Below, one piece after another: positions 52,352 to 60,600 of a DNA stretch of 64,000 nucleotides. The notes under the pieces are model-generated. The model had not been told where the DNA came from, did no database searches, and saw only the letters and a program-made list of their open reading frames with translations. Origin of the DNA: Halegenticoccus tardaugens (GTDB taxonomy: Archaea > Halobacteriota > Halobacteria > Halobacteriales > Haloferacaceae); assembly GCF_004116405.1 (NCBI RefSeq), contig NZ_SDIC01000003.1:434001-498000 (forward strand). Direction: 5' to 3'. Within the stretch, counting starts at the first letter, position 1. Every line of letters starts with the position of its first letter. A program made the translations under genes and the position numbers.

Positions 52352-52373
52352 ACTGACACGTCCGATTGCTGGT

Positions 52374-52757
52374 ATGTGTTCCGACTTCGCTCCGCTCGTC
52401 GAGCGGGTCGAGGAGGTCGTCGGCGACGCGCTGCTCGGCGTCGGCCGATACGACGGCGGCTCGTACGAGGTGCTCTACATCAGCGACGGCTTCGCGGAGC
52501 GATACCCAGAAGACCGCCTCGAAGAGATCGCGCGCGACATGTACCTCGAACACCTCTCGAACGAGTACCAGAAGACCCTCCTGTACGACTTCGGGGAGCT
52601 GAACGCGACCGTTCGGCTGTTCGATCGCGGGCTCGCGATCCAGGTTCCGACGTCGGACTCGACGGGGTTCGCCTTCGGGATCGAACGGGCGGCGCTTCCG
52701 GTCGTCGACGAGCTCGTCGACGCGTGCCGGACGCTCGCGCCCCGCGAGCGACGTTGA
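52374..52757 (+). CDS. conserved haloarchaeal protein (DUF7522-like)
   Basis: The 127-residue protein starts MCSDFAPLVERVEEVVGDAL and alternates helices and strands (LLGVGRYDGGSYEVLYISDG, LNATVRLFDRGLAIQVPTSD, STGFAFGIERAALPVVDELV), similar in pattern to roadblock-type sensor folds. It resembles a haloarchaeal family of unknown function (DUF7522-like). It converges with the YgfZ-like gene with nine bases between stops. Confidence 0.7.
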   Translation: MCSDFAPLVERVEEVVGDALLGVGRYDGGSYEVLYISDGFAERYPEDRLEEIARDMYLEHLSNEYQKTLLYDFGELNATVRLFDRGLAIQVPTSDSTGFAFGIERAALPVVDELVDACRTLAPRERR

Positions 52758-52766
52758 GTCCTCTCG

Positions 52767-53855
52767 TCACCCGTAGCGAGGGAGTCTCGCGGTTCGGGCG
52801 CTCCCCTCGACGAACGGCAGCGTCCGCCGCTCCGCGGGTGCTTCGTTCCCCTCCACATCGACCGTCAGGGCGACGTCGTCTGCCAGATCGAACTCGACGA
52901 GCGCCAGCGCGATCGGCCCGCCGACGCTCGGGCCGTCGACGGCGCGGGTGACCTCGCCGACCGTCGACTCGGCGGCGGACACCGCCGCGCCCGACTCTGG
53001 CAGCGCGTCGGGGGCGAGGCCGACGAGCCGCCGGCTCGGTCGCCCACGGTTTTCGACCTTCGAGACGACCTCCTGTCCGACGTAACACCCCTTCTCGAAG
53101 TCCAGTGCCGTCCGAAGACCGAGCGCGTTCGGGATCCGCCCCCGGAGCTCGGTTTCGAACAGGGGCGTGCCCGCCTCGGTCGTGAGCGTGTCCCACGTCC
53201 GGTAGCCGAACGGAACCGCGTTCAGGCCGTAGTTGAGCAGCGCGTCGAAGACGTCCGCCGCGTCGGCGGCGGCGCAGACGACCTCGTACCCCTCCTCGCC
53301 CGTCGGGGCGTCGGTCGCGACGACCGTCACGCCGGCGTCGCCGATCGATCCGCGGACGAACGTCAGCGCCGGCTCCGGCGCGCCCGGGCCGGTGAGGACG
53401 CTCGCGACCTTCTCGGTGGCCTTCGGGCCGTGAACGCCGAAGACGCCGAAGTCGTCGGACGCGTCGCGGATCCGCACGTCCTGGATGAACACTTTCTCCG
53501 ACCAGTCCGCGACGAGGGAGTCGACGACCGACGGCGGCGTGAAGAGCAGCAGCCGTTCGCCGGCGTTGTAGACGTACATGTCGGACTCGATCCGCCCCTG
53601 GGGGTCGAGCAGCAGGGCGTATCGGCCCTCGCCGTCCCCGGACGGGACGCGGTTCGTGACGACGTTGTCGACGTACTCGACGCGGTCGTCCCCCTCGACG
53701 ACGACGACGCCGTAGCCCATCTCGACCGCGCCGGCGGCGTTGCGGACCGCCTTGTGCGTCCGCTCGGGGCGGCCGTAGTGGCGCACGACGCGTCTACCGC
53801 CGCGCTCTTCGAACGTCGCCCCGTGGTCGGCGTGGAGGTCGTCGATGACTGTCAT
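52767..53855 (-). CDS. YgfZ/GcvT-like folate-binding protein
   Basis: The 362-residue protein has the aminomethyltransferase fold. KAVRNAAGAVEMGYGVVVVE near the N-terminus and YALLLDPQGRIESDMYVY resemble GcvT, while DFEKGCYVGQEVVSKVENRG is the K-G-C-x-x-G-Q-E signature of YgfZ/IBA57 proteins that use folate in Fe-S cluster maturation or repair. Haloarchaea often annotate it as a second GcvT. No glycine-cleavage partner genes are near, favouring the YgfZ-like role. The ATG at 53855 gives MTVIDDLHADHGATFEERGG. Confidence 0.9.
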   Translation of the reverse strand: MTVIDDLHADHGATFEERGGRRVVRHYGRPERTHKAVRNAAGAVEMGYGVVVVEGDDRVEYVDNVVTNRVPSGDGEGRYALLLDPQGRIESDMYVYNAGERLLLFTPPSVVDSLVADWSEKVFIQDVRIRDASDDFGVFGVHGPKATEKVASVLTGPGAPEPALTFVRGSIGDAGVTVVATDAPTGEEGYEVVCAAADAADVFDALLNYGLNAVPFGYRTWDTLTTEAGTPLFETELRGRIPNALGLRTALDFEKGCYVGQEVVSKVENRGRPSRRLVGLAPDALPESGAAVSAAESTVGEVTRAVDGPSVGGPIALALVEFDLADDVALTVDVEGNEAPAERRTLPFVEGSARTARLPRYG

Positions 53856-53943
53856 CGCCCGCCACGTAGGCGTCGAGCCGTAAAACGTGCTCTCTTCCCG
53901 AACGATCGATCGGCCGCGCGGACGCGGGACCGTGGGTCGGCGG

Positions 53944-54243
53944 TCACAGTCCGAACCGCTTTCGTACCGCGTCGAGGAGGCTCCCCTCGTCTTGACCGAC
54001 CTCGTCCGGATCGGGGACGACGCGATCGTCGGGGATGATGACGACGCGTCCGCCCGTCTCCTCGACGGTGATGAGGTCGTCGGATTTCAGGTCCGCGAGC
54101 GCGGATTCGAGGGCATCGATGTCGGCGTCGACCGCCGCGCGGAGTTCGAAGACGGTCATCCCCTCCTCGGCGCGGTCGACGAGCGCGTCGAGCACCTCGA
54201 CTTCCGTCTCCCCCCTGTTTCGATACTCCCGCTTCGCTCTCAT
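53944..54243 (-). CDS. DUF6432 winged-helix protein
   Basis: The 99-residue protein starts MRAKREYRNRGETEVEVLDA and has a winged-helix domain (EEGMTVFELRAAVDADIDAL, ESALADLKSDDLITVEETGG) followed by an acidic C-terminal arm ending DAVRKRFGL. It matches a haloarchaeal family (DUF6432) thought to be regulatory. TTAAAGGTAAAT about 27-38 bases upstream provides a promoter that faces the one for the zinc-ribbon gene. Confidence 0.82.
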   Translation of the reverse strand: MRAKREYRNRGETEVEVLDALVDRAEEGMTVFELRAAVDADIDALESALADLKSDDLITVEETGGRVVIIPDDRVVPDPDEVGQDEGSLLDAVRKRFGL

Positions 54244-54337
54244 ACCCTCCCTTTGGCGGCCGCCGATTTACCTTTAACTCAGACGGCGCGCGGAGCGGCG
54301 GGGAGCGGCCGTCTGACGCCCGGCGGACGCGGAGGGG

Positions 54338-54350
54338 GTACCTTTTAGTC
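54338..54350 (+). promoter_or_regulatory. TATA box of the DUF7093 gene
   Basis: TACCTTTTAGTCA lies 23-35 bases before the ATG at 54373. It is arranged divergently to the DUF6432 promoter in the same 129-base gap. Confidence 0.5.
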
Positions 54351-54372
54351 ACCGAACTCGGAAGGTCTCCCA

Positions 54373-55341
54373 ATGGGACTCAGGTGCCTGCTCGGTCACG
54401 AGTTCGGCGAACCCGAACTCGAACGCGAACGAGAGGAGGACGGCAACGAGATGGTCGTCACCGTCCGGGAGGTGAAGACGTGCGTCCGCTGCGGGGCGCG
54501 CCGCGTCGTGAGCGAGAACAAGGAAGTCACCGCCGCTCAGCCGACGTCCGACGACGCTCCGAACGAGGAACCGCTGTCCGACGACGCCGACGCCCGCGTC
54601 GACGCGGCGACCGACGCCGGTGCTGCCGCTCCGGCGGACGACATGCCGACCCACCCCGCGGTGCGGGCGTCGCTGGCGGACGAATCTTCGTCCGCCGACG
54701 AGGCGGCGCTCCCGTCGACGGAGGACGACGCCGTCATTCTGGACGACGACGAGGGAGCGGACGAACGGTCGCGCCGACCGGGGGAGTGGCCCGACGCCGA
54801 CGGTGTCGACCGCCGCGACGACGGGCTTCCCACGCTGGAGGAGGTCGAAGCGGAGATGGACGAAGGCGCGCGAGACAACGAGGACGTCGACGGTACCGTC
54901 GACGACGCGGACGCCGTCGCCGGGGACGCGGGATCCGTCGACGCGGGGTCAGCCGACGAGGGCTTCACCCCGTGGCCCGATTCGGCGGACGAGGACGAGG
55001 GCTACTCGGCCGAACTCTCCGACGGGACGCCGACGGACGTCTCCTTCGGCGGGTTGGCGCCGGAACTGGCGCGCGACGACGAGGGCGGTCCGGAGAAGGG
55101 ATACGACGCGGAGTTCATCGGCAACGACCCCGACCCGGATCAGCGTGACGACGGCTTCGGCGACGGGTTCACTCGCGTCGACAGCCCGTCGATCGACGAG
55201 CCGCTCGCGTCGCCGGAGGTTCCGACCGAGTACTACTGCCCCGAGTGCGGGATGACCCGCCCCGCCGGCCACAGTTCGACCCGCGCCGGCGACATCTGTC
55301 CCGAGTGCCGCCGCGGCTACGTCACCGAACGAGAACTGTAG
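54373..55341 (+). CDS. bipartite zinc-ribbon protein with acidic linker (DUF7093-like)
   Basis: The 322-residue protein has a short N-terminal domain (MGLRCLLGHEFGEPELERER, then VREVKTCVRCGARRVVS with a CxxC pair), about 220 residues of Asp/Glu/Ala-rich disordered sequence, and a C-terminal zinc ribbon (YYCPECGMTRPAGHSSTRAG, DICPECRRGYVTEREL). It resembles a haloarchaeal family (DUF7093-like). Both ends may bind zinc or nucleic acid while the middle acts as a solvating tether. Function is unknown. Confidence 0.8.
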   Translation: MGLRCLLGHEFGEPELEREREEDGNEMVVTVREVKTCVRCGARRVVSENKEVTAAQPTSDDAPNEEPLSDDADARVDAATDAGAAAPADDMPTHPAVRASLADESSSADEAALPSTEDDAVILDDDEGADERSRRPGEWPDADGVDRRDDGLPTLEEVEAEMDEGARDNEDVDGTVDDADAVAGDAGSVDAGSADEGFTPWPDSADEDEGYSAELSDGTPTDVSFGGLAPELARDDEGGPEKGYDAEFIGNDPDPDQRDDGFGDGFTRVDSPSIDEPLASPEVPTEYYCPECGMTRPAGHSSTRAGDICPECRRGYVTEREL

Positions 55342-55430
55342 CCGACGGACGATTCGGCGCGACGCTCTCCTCTCCGCCGACCTCCGTCGAGAGCGACGCC
55401 GTCGGCGCTTTCGCCCCCGTCGAGGATGGC

Positions 55431-55575
55431 GCGGAAACTCTCTCCCGGGCAGTGGCTCCCCGTTGCTTCGTCACCGCTAGGAGTGGTACGGAGACCCACT
55501 CTCGGGCGGTGACTCCACGCTATTTCGTCACCGCGAGGAGTGGTACGGAGACCCACTCCCGGGCGGTGACGAAAC
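55431..55575 (+). repeat. 57-base tandem repeat between DUF7093 and DUF5611 genes
   Basis: TTCGTCACCGC begins at 55467 and again at 55524, exactly 57 bases apart, with AGGAGTGGTACGGAGACCCA in each unit; partial units extend on both sides (about 2.5 copies). It translates as FVTARSGTETHSRAVTP in one frame, but no start or coding context supports a gene. The rest of the gap 55342-55606 has no feature I recognise. Confidence 0.75.
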
Positions 55576-55606
55576 AGGTAAACCATACCCTGCCGAACGC
55601 CCCGCC

Positions 55607-55990
55607 ATGAAGGAGTACAAGATGCGTCGCGGCGAAACGCTGGAGGAACGCGTGCCGGATCTGAAGGGGTTGATCGAGGAGTACTTCGGTCCGGTCTCGG
55701 GTACCGAGGAGATGAACGGGCACGAGCTGTACGTTGTCGAAGAGCCGGACAACCCCGTCTTCCTTCGAATCATCGCCGGTGCGGCGACGTACAGCGGCAA
55801 GAAGGACCAGCTCGCCGTCCACTTCGAGGAACGCGACGCCGCCGAGATCATCGCCGAAGGCCACGCAGACGCCGCTCAGGACGCGGTGGCCGCCAAGAAC
55901 GACTTCCTGCTCGAAGTCACCGGCCGCGACGCCAAGTCGCGCCGCGAGTCGATGAAGCGCACCGTCGAGGACGACGCTCCCGACTACTAA
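55607..55990 (+). CDS. DUF5611 family protein
   Basis: The 127-residue protein starts MKEYKMRRGETLEERVPDLK and contains GLIEEYFGPVSGTEEMNGHE, LYVVEEPDNPVFLRIIAGA and a helical C-terminus (NDFLLEVTGRDAKSRRESMK). This matches DUF5611, a small archaeal family of unknown function with an alpha/beta fold. A second ATG five codons in is possible. It converges with the SDR gene across a hairpin-dense gap. Confidence 0.85.
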   Translation: MKEYKMRRGETLEERVPDLKGLIEEYFGPVSGTEEMNGHELYVVEEPDNPVFLRIIAGAATYSGKKDQLAVHFEERDAAEIIAEGHADAAQDAVAAKNDFLLEVTGRDAKSRRESMKRTVEDDAPDY

Positions 55991-56400
55991 CGACCTTTTG
56001 CGCTATCGCCCGAAAGACGCACCGCGGTGCGCCTTTCGGGACGACGAGACGCCGGAGGCGTCTCGAACCACGTTCGACCGCGAAGCGGCCTCACTCGGCA
56101 ACAGATCGATCAAAAGCACCGTCGAAGTAACGCTCCGACGAGCCTTCGATCGCTTCGCTCACGAAGACGCTCCTCTCTCACTTCGGCACGTGGAGCACGC
56201 CTCCGTTCGGTCGTTGGCCCGCGAGCGCTCACCTGTGCCGAATCGCATTCTCGACTTCTGATAGCGTCGAGCGGGTCGTACCGCGAGTGAACGACCGAAG
56301 GGAGTGAGCGAGCGGACCGAGGAGCGACCGGAGGGAGCGACGAGGATTTTGATCGACCTTTTGCCGAGCGAGCGTAGCGAGCGCAGCGCAAAAGGTCGGG
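55991..56400. repeat. hairpin-dense intergenic element with 14-base terminal inverted repeats
   Basis: CGACCTTTTGCGCT (55991-56004) and its complement AGCGCAAAAGGTCG (56385-56398) bound the gap and start directly after the stop codons of both convergent genes. Inside are a 32-base near-perfect palindrome (56009-56040, arms CCCGAAAG/CTTTCGGG around GCACCGCGGTGC), a nine-base-arm hairpin CGAGACGCC/GGCGTCTCG (56045-56065), and inner inverted repeats TCGATCAAAA (56106-56115) and TTTTGATCGA (56347-56356). The TTTT in each terminus may terminate either transcript. Confidence 0.65.
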
Positions 56401-57141
56401 TTAGAGCCGCTCCGGGAGCCACCCGCCGTCGATCTCGACGTTCTCGCCGCTCACGTAGTCGCTGTCCTCGTCAACGAAAAACAGCACCGCCTGCCGCGCG
56501 TCGTCGAACGACGCGGGCCGTCCCCGCGGCAGTTCGTCGGGAAACTCGTCGGAGTTCTCGACGACGTACGGCGACACCGCGTTGACCGTGACGCCGTCGT
56601 TTTGGGTGTCGTTCGCGAGCATCCGGGTGAACATGATCACGCCGGTCTTCGCCACGAAGTACGGGAAGTTCTTCGGGTAGACGAGCGCCTTCTCGCTGCC
56701 CGCGTACCCGACGTTGACGATCCGACCGTACCCCTCCTCCCGCATCGACGGGAGCGCCCGCTTCGAACAGAGGTACGTCCCGTTCAGGTTCGTCTCCAGC
56801 ACGCGGTTCCACGTTTCGAAGTCGATCTCCTCCCAGTGTCGCGGCGCGAAGTCGCCGACGTTGTTGACCAACACGTCGACGCTCCCGAGGTCCTTCTCGA
56901 CGGCGTCGAACAGGTGATCGACCGCGTCCGGCTCCCGAACGTTCCCGCGGACCGTCGTCGCCTCGGGTGCGCCCCGATCGCGAGCCGTTTCCGCCGTCCG
57001 GACCGCCGCGTCAGAACTCGTGTGGTAGTGGACCGCGACGGACGCGCCGGCCTCGGCGAGCGCGAGGAGCAGCGCGCGCCCGATCCCCCTCGAACTCCCG
57101 GTGACCAGCGCGGTCCGTCCCGACAGATCTGGACGTATCAT
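56401..57141 (-). CDS. short-chain dehydrogenase/reductase
   Basis: The 246-residue NAD(P)-dependent enzyme has the cofactor motif TALVTGSSRGIGRALLLALA, the N-N-x-G motif VDVLVNNVGDFAP and the active-site YFVAK (Y-x3-K). The usual catalytic serine region reads NVGYAGSEKALVYP, so the serine is displaced towards Ser in GSE. It ends in the family tail VSGENVEIDGGWLPERL. Substrate is unknown. The ATG at 57141 gives MIRPDLSGR; an upstream start lacks support. Confidence 0.9.
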   Translation of the reverse strand: MIRPDLSGRTALVTGSSRGIGRALLLALAEAGASVAVHYHTSSDAAVRTAETARDRGAPEATTVRGNVREPDAVDHLFDAVEKDLGSVDVLVNNVGDFAPRHWEEIDFETWNRVLETNLNGTYLCSKRALPSMREEGYGRIVNVGYAGSEKALVYPKNFPYFVAKTGVIMFTRMLANDTQNDGVTVNAVSPYVVENSDEFPDELPRGRPASFDDARQAVLFFVDEDSDYVSGENVEIDGGWLPERL

Positions 57142-57305
57142 ACGAACGTCCTCGGCTCCCGGAATCAAAGGCGTCGCGGTCGGACGTCGCTTCAACCGAC
57201 GCGGCCGGGGGAACTTTCAAGTGATATGCTATCGATGCACGCGTACGGAAAGCGGCCGCGCTACTCCGAATGAATATTTATTCAATTTCGAGTAAACTAC
57301 CGCTA

Positions 57306-57317
57306 CGTTTAAATATA
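57306..57317 (+). promoter_or_regulatory. TATA box of the universal stress protein gene
   Basis: GTTTAAATATAT is a strong archaeal box A, 21-32 bases before the ATG at 57338. An AT-rich palindrome GAATATTTATTC (57272-57283) and a TCGAGTAAA half-site (57288-57296) lie just upstream and may be regulatory. Confidence 0.6.
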
Positions 57318-57337
57318 TCCCCCGAGAACCCAAGCAC

Positions 57338-57793
57338 ATGGCTCTCGAAACCGTCCTGCTAGCGGTCGGACCGAGCGACGCCGACCGCATCGATCGACTG
57401 GCGGAGGAGACGATCGACGTCGCCGCGCCGGCCGGCGCGAGCGTCGTCCTGGCGCACGTGTTCACGACGTCGGAGTACGAGGACACGCTCGACAAGCTGG
57501 AGTTCGATACGTCCGCCGAGGTGTCCCCTGACGACGTCGCGGGTCGGCACGCGACGATCCGACGGCTCGCGACGCTGCTCGACGAGGCCGGCGTCGAGTA
57601 CGAGGTGCGCGGCGCGGTCGGCAAGCACGGCACGGCCATCGTGGACCTCGCGACCACGGTCGACGCCGACCGCGTCATCGTCGGCGGACGTCGACGCTCG
57701 CCGACCGGCAAGGCCGTCTTCGGCAGCGTCGCACAGGAGGTCATGCTCTCCGCGCCGTGTCCGGTGACGTTCGTCCGTTCGGACACGAAGTGA
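57338..57793 (+). CDS. universal stress protein (UspA family)
   Basis: The 151-residue protein starts MALETVLLAVGPSDADRIDR. It has the Usp alpha/beta fold and the ATP-binding signature G-x2-G-x9-G-(S/T) in VIVGGRRRSPTGKAVFGSVA, then QEVMLSAPCPVTFVRSD. It may dimerise and bind ATP. Regulation by an AT-rich promoter with palindromic elements is likely. Confidence 0.93.
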   Translation: MALETVLLAVGPSDADRIDRLAEETIDVAAPAGASVVLAHVFTTSEYEDTLDKLEFDTSAEVSPDDVAGRHATIRRLATLLDEAGVEYEVRGAVGKHGTAIVDLATTVDADRVIVGGRRRSPTGKAVFGSVAQEVMLSAPCPVTFVRSDTK

Positions 57794-57842
57794 CGGCGCG
57801 CGACTTCGACCGCTCCGCGCCGGCGACCACCGACTTCGCGCG

Positions 57843-58250
57843 TTACCGACGCTCCCGCCGAGCGCGCTCGCGCCACGTCCGCTCCTGTTCTCGCTCCGCG
57901 ACGTGGCGCATCCCCTCCGCGACCGCGTCGAGCGCGTCGCGCTCGAAGGCGGCGACGTCCTCCAGAAACTCCGATCGAAACTCCTCGATGAGGGCGTACG
58001 TCCACCGATCGTCGGCGGTGACGCCGCGCGGCAGGACGTCGTCCCGGAGGCGATCCGCCAGTGCGTCGTGGTCCGATTCGCGGAGCAACGTCTCGGCGTC
58101 GGCGAGGTGGTCCATCCCGTGTCCGATCGCGTGGTGGAAGGCGACGAGGTGACCGTGCGCCCGATGGAACCACTCGACGCCGATTTCGACCTCGTGGAGG
58201 GCGTCGCACTCCGTCTCGGTCAAATCGCTCGTCTCGTTTTCTACAGTCAT
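57843..58250 (-). CDS. histidine-rich helical protein
   Basis: The 135-residue protein starts MTVENETSDLTETECDALHE and is predicted all-helical. The stretch EVEIGVEWFHRAHGHLVAFH, then HAIGHGMDHLADAETLL, has eight histidines with helical spacing, suggesting a metal-binding four-helix bundle; the tail is basic. Family not recognised. It converges with the Usp gene. Confidence 0.65.
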   Translation of the reverse strand: MTVENETSDLTETECDALHEVEIGVEWFHRAHGHLVAFHHAIGHGMDHLADAETLLRESDHDALADRLRDDVLPRGVTADDRWTYALIEEFRSEFLEDVAAFERDALDAVAEGMRHVAEREQERTWRERARRERR

Positions 58251-58329
58251 GCCATGACATAGCACGGATCGGCGTAAGTTTCTGTCGCCATGGCAAAACG
58301 ATCATATGCGGGTAACGCGAGCGTCGTCC

Positions 58330-59007
58330 ATGGAGCACGAGATCGACTATCGTCCGTCCTACGCGCTGTTGACGGTCTCCCTCGACGCCGACGAGGCGAT
58401 CCGGTCCGAAGCGGGGGCGATGGTCAGCCACAGCGACGGCATCGAGATCGAGACGAACGCCAGCGGCGGTCTCCTCGGTTCGCTCAAACGAAACGTCCTC
58501 GGCGGGGAGAGCTTCTTCCAGAACACCTTCTCGGCCCGCGAACCGGGGCACGTGACGCTCGCGCCGGCGCTGCCCGGGGACATCGTCCACCACCGCCTCG
58601 ACGACGAGACGCTGTTCGTCCAGTCGGGGTCGTACCTCGCGGCTGATCCGCGGATCGACGTGGACACGAAGTTCGGCGGCGGGCGCACCTTCTTCGGGGG
58701 GGAAGGGCTGTTCCTCCTGAAGCTCAGCGGAACCGGGCCGACGTTCCTGTCGAGTTACGGTGCGGTCCACGAGGTCGACCTCGACGCTGGTGAACGCTAC
58801 GCCGTCGACACCGGCCACGTCGTCGCGTTCGAGGAGCGGACCTCGTTCGACGTCCGGCGGGTCGGCGGTCTGAAGTCGACCCTGTTCAGCGGCGAGGGAC
58901 TGGTCTGCGAGTTCACCGGACCCGGGAGGCTGTGGCTTCAGTCGCGGAGCCCCGACGCGTTCCTCTCGTGGCTCGTCCCGCAGTTGCCGAGCGGGGATTC
59001 GAACTGA
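58330..59007 (+). CDS. AIM24 / TIGR00266 family protein
   Basis: A 225-residue protein starts MEHEIDYRPSYALLTVSLDA. It is beta-rich with glycine-rich turns: SEAGAMVSHSDGIEIETNA, NVLGGESFFQNTFSAREPG, FVQSGSYLAADPRIDVDTKF and GLVCEFTGPGRLWLQSRSP, all hallmarks of the TIGR00266/AIM24 family. Function is not established; the yeast homologue is mitochondrial. Starting at 58330 matches the family N-terminus; ATG 58306 is an alternative. Confidence 0.9.
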   Translation: MEHEIDYRPSYALLTVSLDADEAIRSEAGAMVSHSDGIEIETNASGGLLGSLKRNVLGGESFFQNTFSAREPGHVTLAPALPGDIVHHRLDDETLFVQSGSYLAADPRIDVDTKFGGGRTFFGGEGLFLLKLSGTGPTFLSSYGAVHEVDLDAGERYAVDTGHVVAFEERTSFDVRRVGGLKSTLFSGEGLVCEFTGPGRLWLQSRSPDAFLSWLVPQLPSGDSN

Positions 59008-59125
59008 GCGATTCGACGCCGAACCGAACGCGCGCCCGTTTCGAGGTCACACGCGGTAGTATTCACGATCGGTGACTCGTTCGGAATGTGTGTAGTTAAG
59101 TGCCGTCGCCGTGGCTACTGAAACG

Positions 59126-60094
59126 ATGGCCTACTACGTGGGCGTCGATCTCGGGGCGACGAACGTCCGGGCGGTCGTCGCCGACGGCGACGGAGAGATT
59201 ATCGGACAGAGCGATCGGGGAACTCCGCGCGGGCCGACCGGAATCGCGGTCACCGAAGCGGTGCTGGGTGTCGTCCGCGAGGCGTGCGACGACGCGTCCG
59301 TCGATCCCGAAGACGTCGTGGCCGCCGGCATCGGTTCCATCGGCCCGCTGGATCTCGCCGAGGGCGTGATCGAGAACCCGGCGAACCTCCCCGACACGAT
59401 CGACCGCATCCCGCTCACCGGTCCCCTCTCGAAGCTCCTCGACACGGACCGGGTCTACCTCCACAACGACACCAACGCCGGCGTCATCGGCGAGCGGTTT
59501 TACAGCGACAGAAACCCCGACGACATGGTCTATCTCACGATCTCCTCGGGCATCGGCGCGGGCGTCTGCGTCGACGGCAACGTCCTCTCCGGGTGGGACG
59601 GCAACGCGGGCGAAGTGGGCCACATGACGATCGATCCGAACGGCCTCCGGACCTGCGGGTGCGGCCACGACGGCCACTGGGAGGCGTACTGCTCCGGAAA
59701 CAACATCCCGCGGTACGCCGAGGAACTCTACGAGGAGGACCCCGTCGACACCGCCCTCTCCGTCGACGACCCCGACTTCTCCGCGGTCGACGTGTTCGAA
59801 CACGCCGGCGACGACGACTTCGCCGACTTCGTCGTCGACCAGGTCGCCCACTGGAACGCGATGGGACTCGCCAACATCATCCACGCCTACGCGCCGCTCG
59901 TCGTCTTCGTCGGCGGCGCGGTCGCGCTCAACAACCCCGAACTCACTTTGGAGCCGATTCGTCGACGGATGGACGACATGGTGTTCATCAACGTCCCGGA
60001 CATCCAGTTGACCACCCTCGGCGACGAGGTGGTCGTGCAGGGCGCTGTCGCGAGCGCGCTGACCGGCGGCACGGGCGACCGATCGCGGCTGTAG
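59126..60094 (+). CDS. ROK-family kinase (glucokinase-like)
   Basis: The 322-residue protein starts MAYYVGVDLGATNVRAVVAD, the ATP phosphate-binding loop of ROK kinases. VYLHNDTNAGVIGERFY holds the catalytic Asp, GWDGNAGEVGHMTIDPNG the G-E-x-G-H zinc ligand, and LRTCGCGHDGHWEAYCSGN the C-x-C-G-x-x-G-C region, in which the third cysteine is histidine here. Glucokinase-type activity is likely. GTAGTTAAGTG is about 24-34 bases upstream, so it is leaderless. A GTG five codons earlier is possible. Confidence 0.9.
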   Translation: MAYYVGVDLGATNVRAVVADGDGEIIGQSDRGTPRGPTGIAVTEAVLGVVREACDDASVDPEDVVAAGIGSIGPLDLAEGVIENPANLPDTIDRIPLTGPLSKLLDTDRVYLHNDTNAGVIGERFYSDRNPDDMVYLTISSGIGAGVCVDGNVLSGWDGNAGEVGHMTIDPNGLRTCGCGHDGHWEAYCSGNNIPRYAEELYEEDPVDTALSVDDPDFSAVDVFEHAGDDDFADFVVDQVAHWNAMGLANIIHAYAPLVVFVGGAVALNNPELTLEPIRRRMDDMVFINVPDIQLTTLGDEVVVQGAVASALTGGTGDRSRL

Positions 60095-60263
60095 CGTCTT
60101 CCTCGCCGGTTCGTGCGAGAGCCGTAGGCCTCGTTCTCGTCCGAGCCGAACGGCGCGGCGGCCGCGACGCGGATCACGGTAGATCGTGACACACATTTTT
60201 GTTCGTGAACGGACGACCGCGCAAACCACAACATACCCATAGCTGGGGAACGAACGACGAACA

Positions 60264-60590
60264 ATGAGCGACGAGAGCCTCAGAGACCGCATCGAGACGT
60301 GGATGGTGGGGCAGATGCCCATCATCCAGATGCACGGCGGTACGAGCGTCGTCCGCGAGGCCGACCCGGAGTCGGGCGAGGTCGTCGTCGAACTCGGCGG
60401 CACCTGCTCGGGGTGCGGAATCAGCAACATCACCGCCCAGAACATAAAACGCGACCTCATCATGGACTTCGACGAGGTCGAGGACGTGACCGTCCGCGTC
60501 CCGAGCACCGGCGACGTCGGCTCGGAGACGGTCGAGGGCGGCCGCGGCGGCGAGCTACAGTTCTCGAACGAGTCGGCGGAACACTTCTGA
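60264..60590 (+). CDS. NifU-like C-terminal domain protein
   Basis: The 108-residue protein starts [20 protein letters not shown]. The domain carries [40 protein letters not shown] (the CxxC pair) and [20 protein letters not shown], as in NifU/Nfu scaffolds for Fe-S clusters. It lacks other NifU domains, so it is of the stand-alone type. It converges with the MBL-fold gene. Confidence 0.92.
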   Translation: MSDESLRDRIETWMVGQMPIIQMHGGTSVVREADPESGEVVVELGGTCSGCGISNITAQNIKRDLIMDFDEVEDVTVRVPSTGDVGSETVEGGRGGELQFSNESAEHF

Positions 60591-60600
60591 CCCGAGTCGG

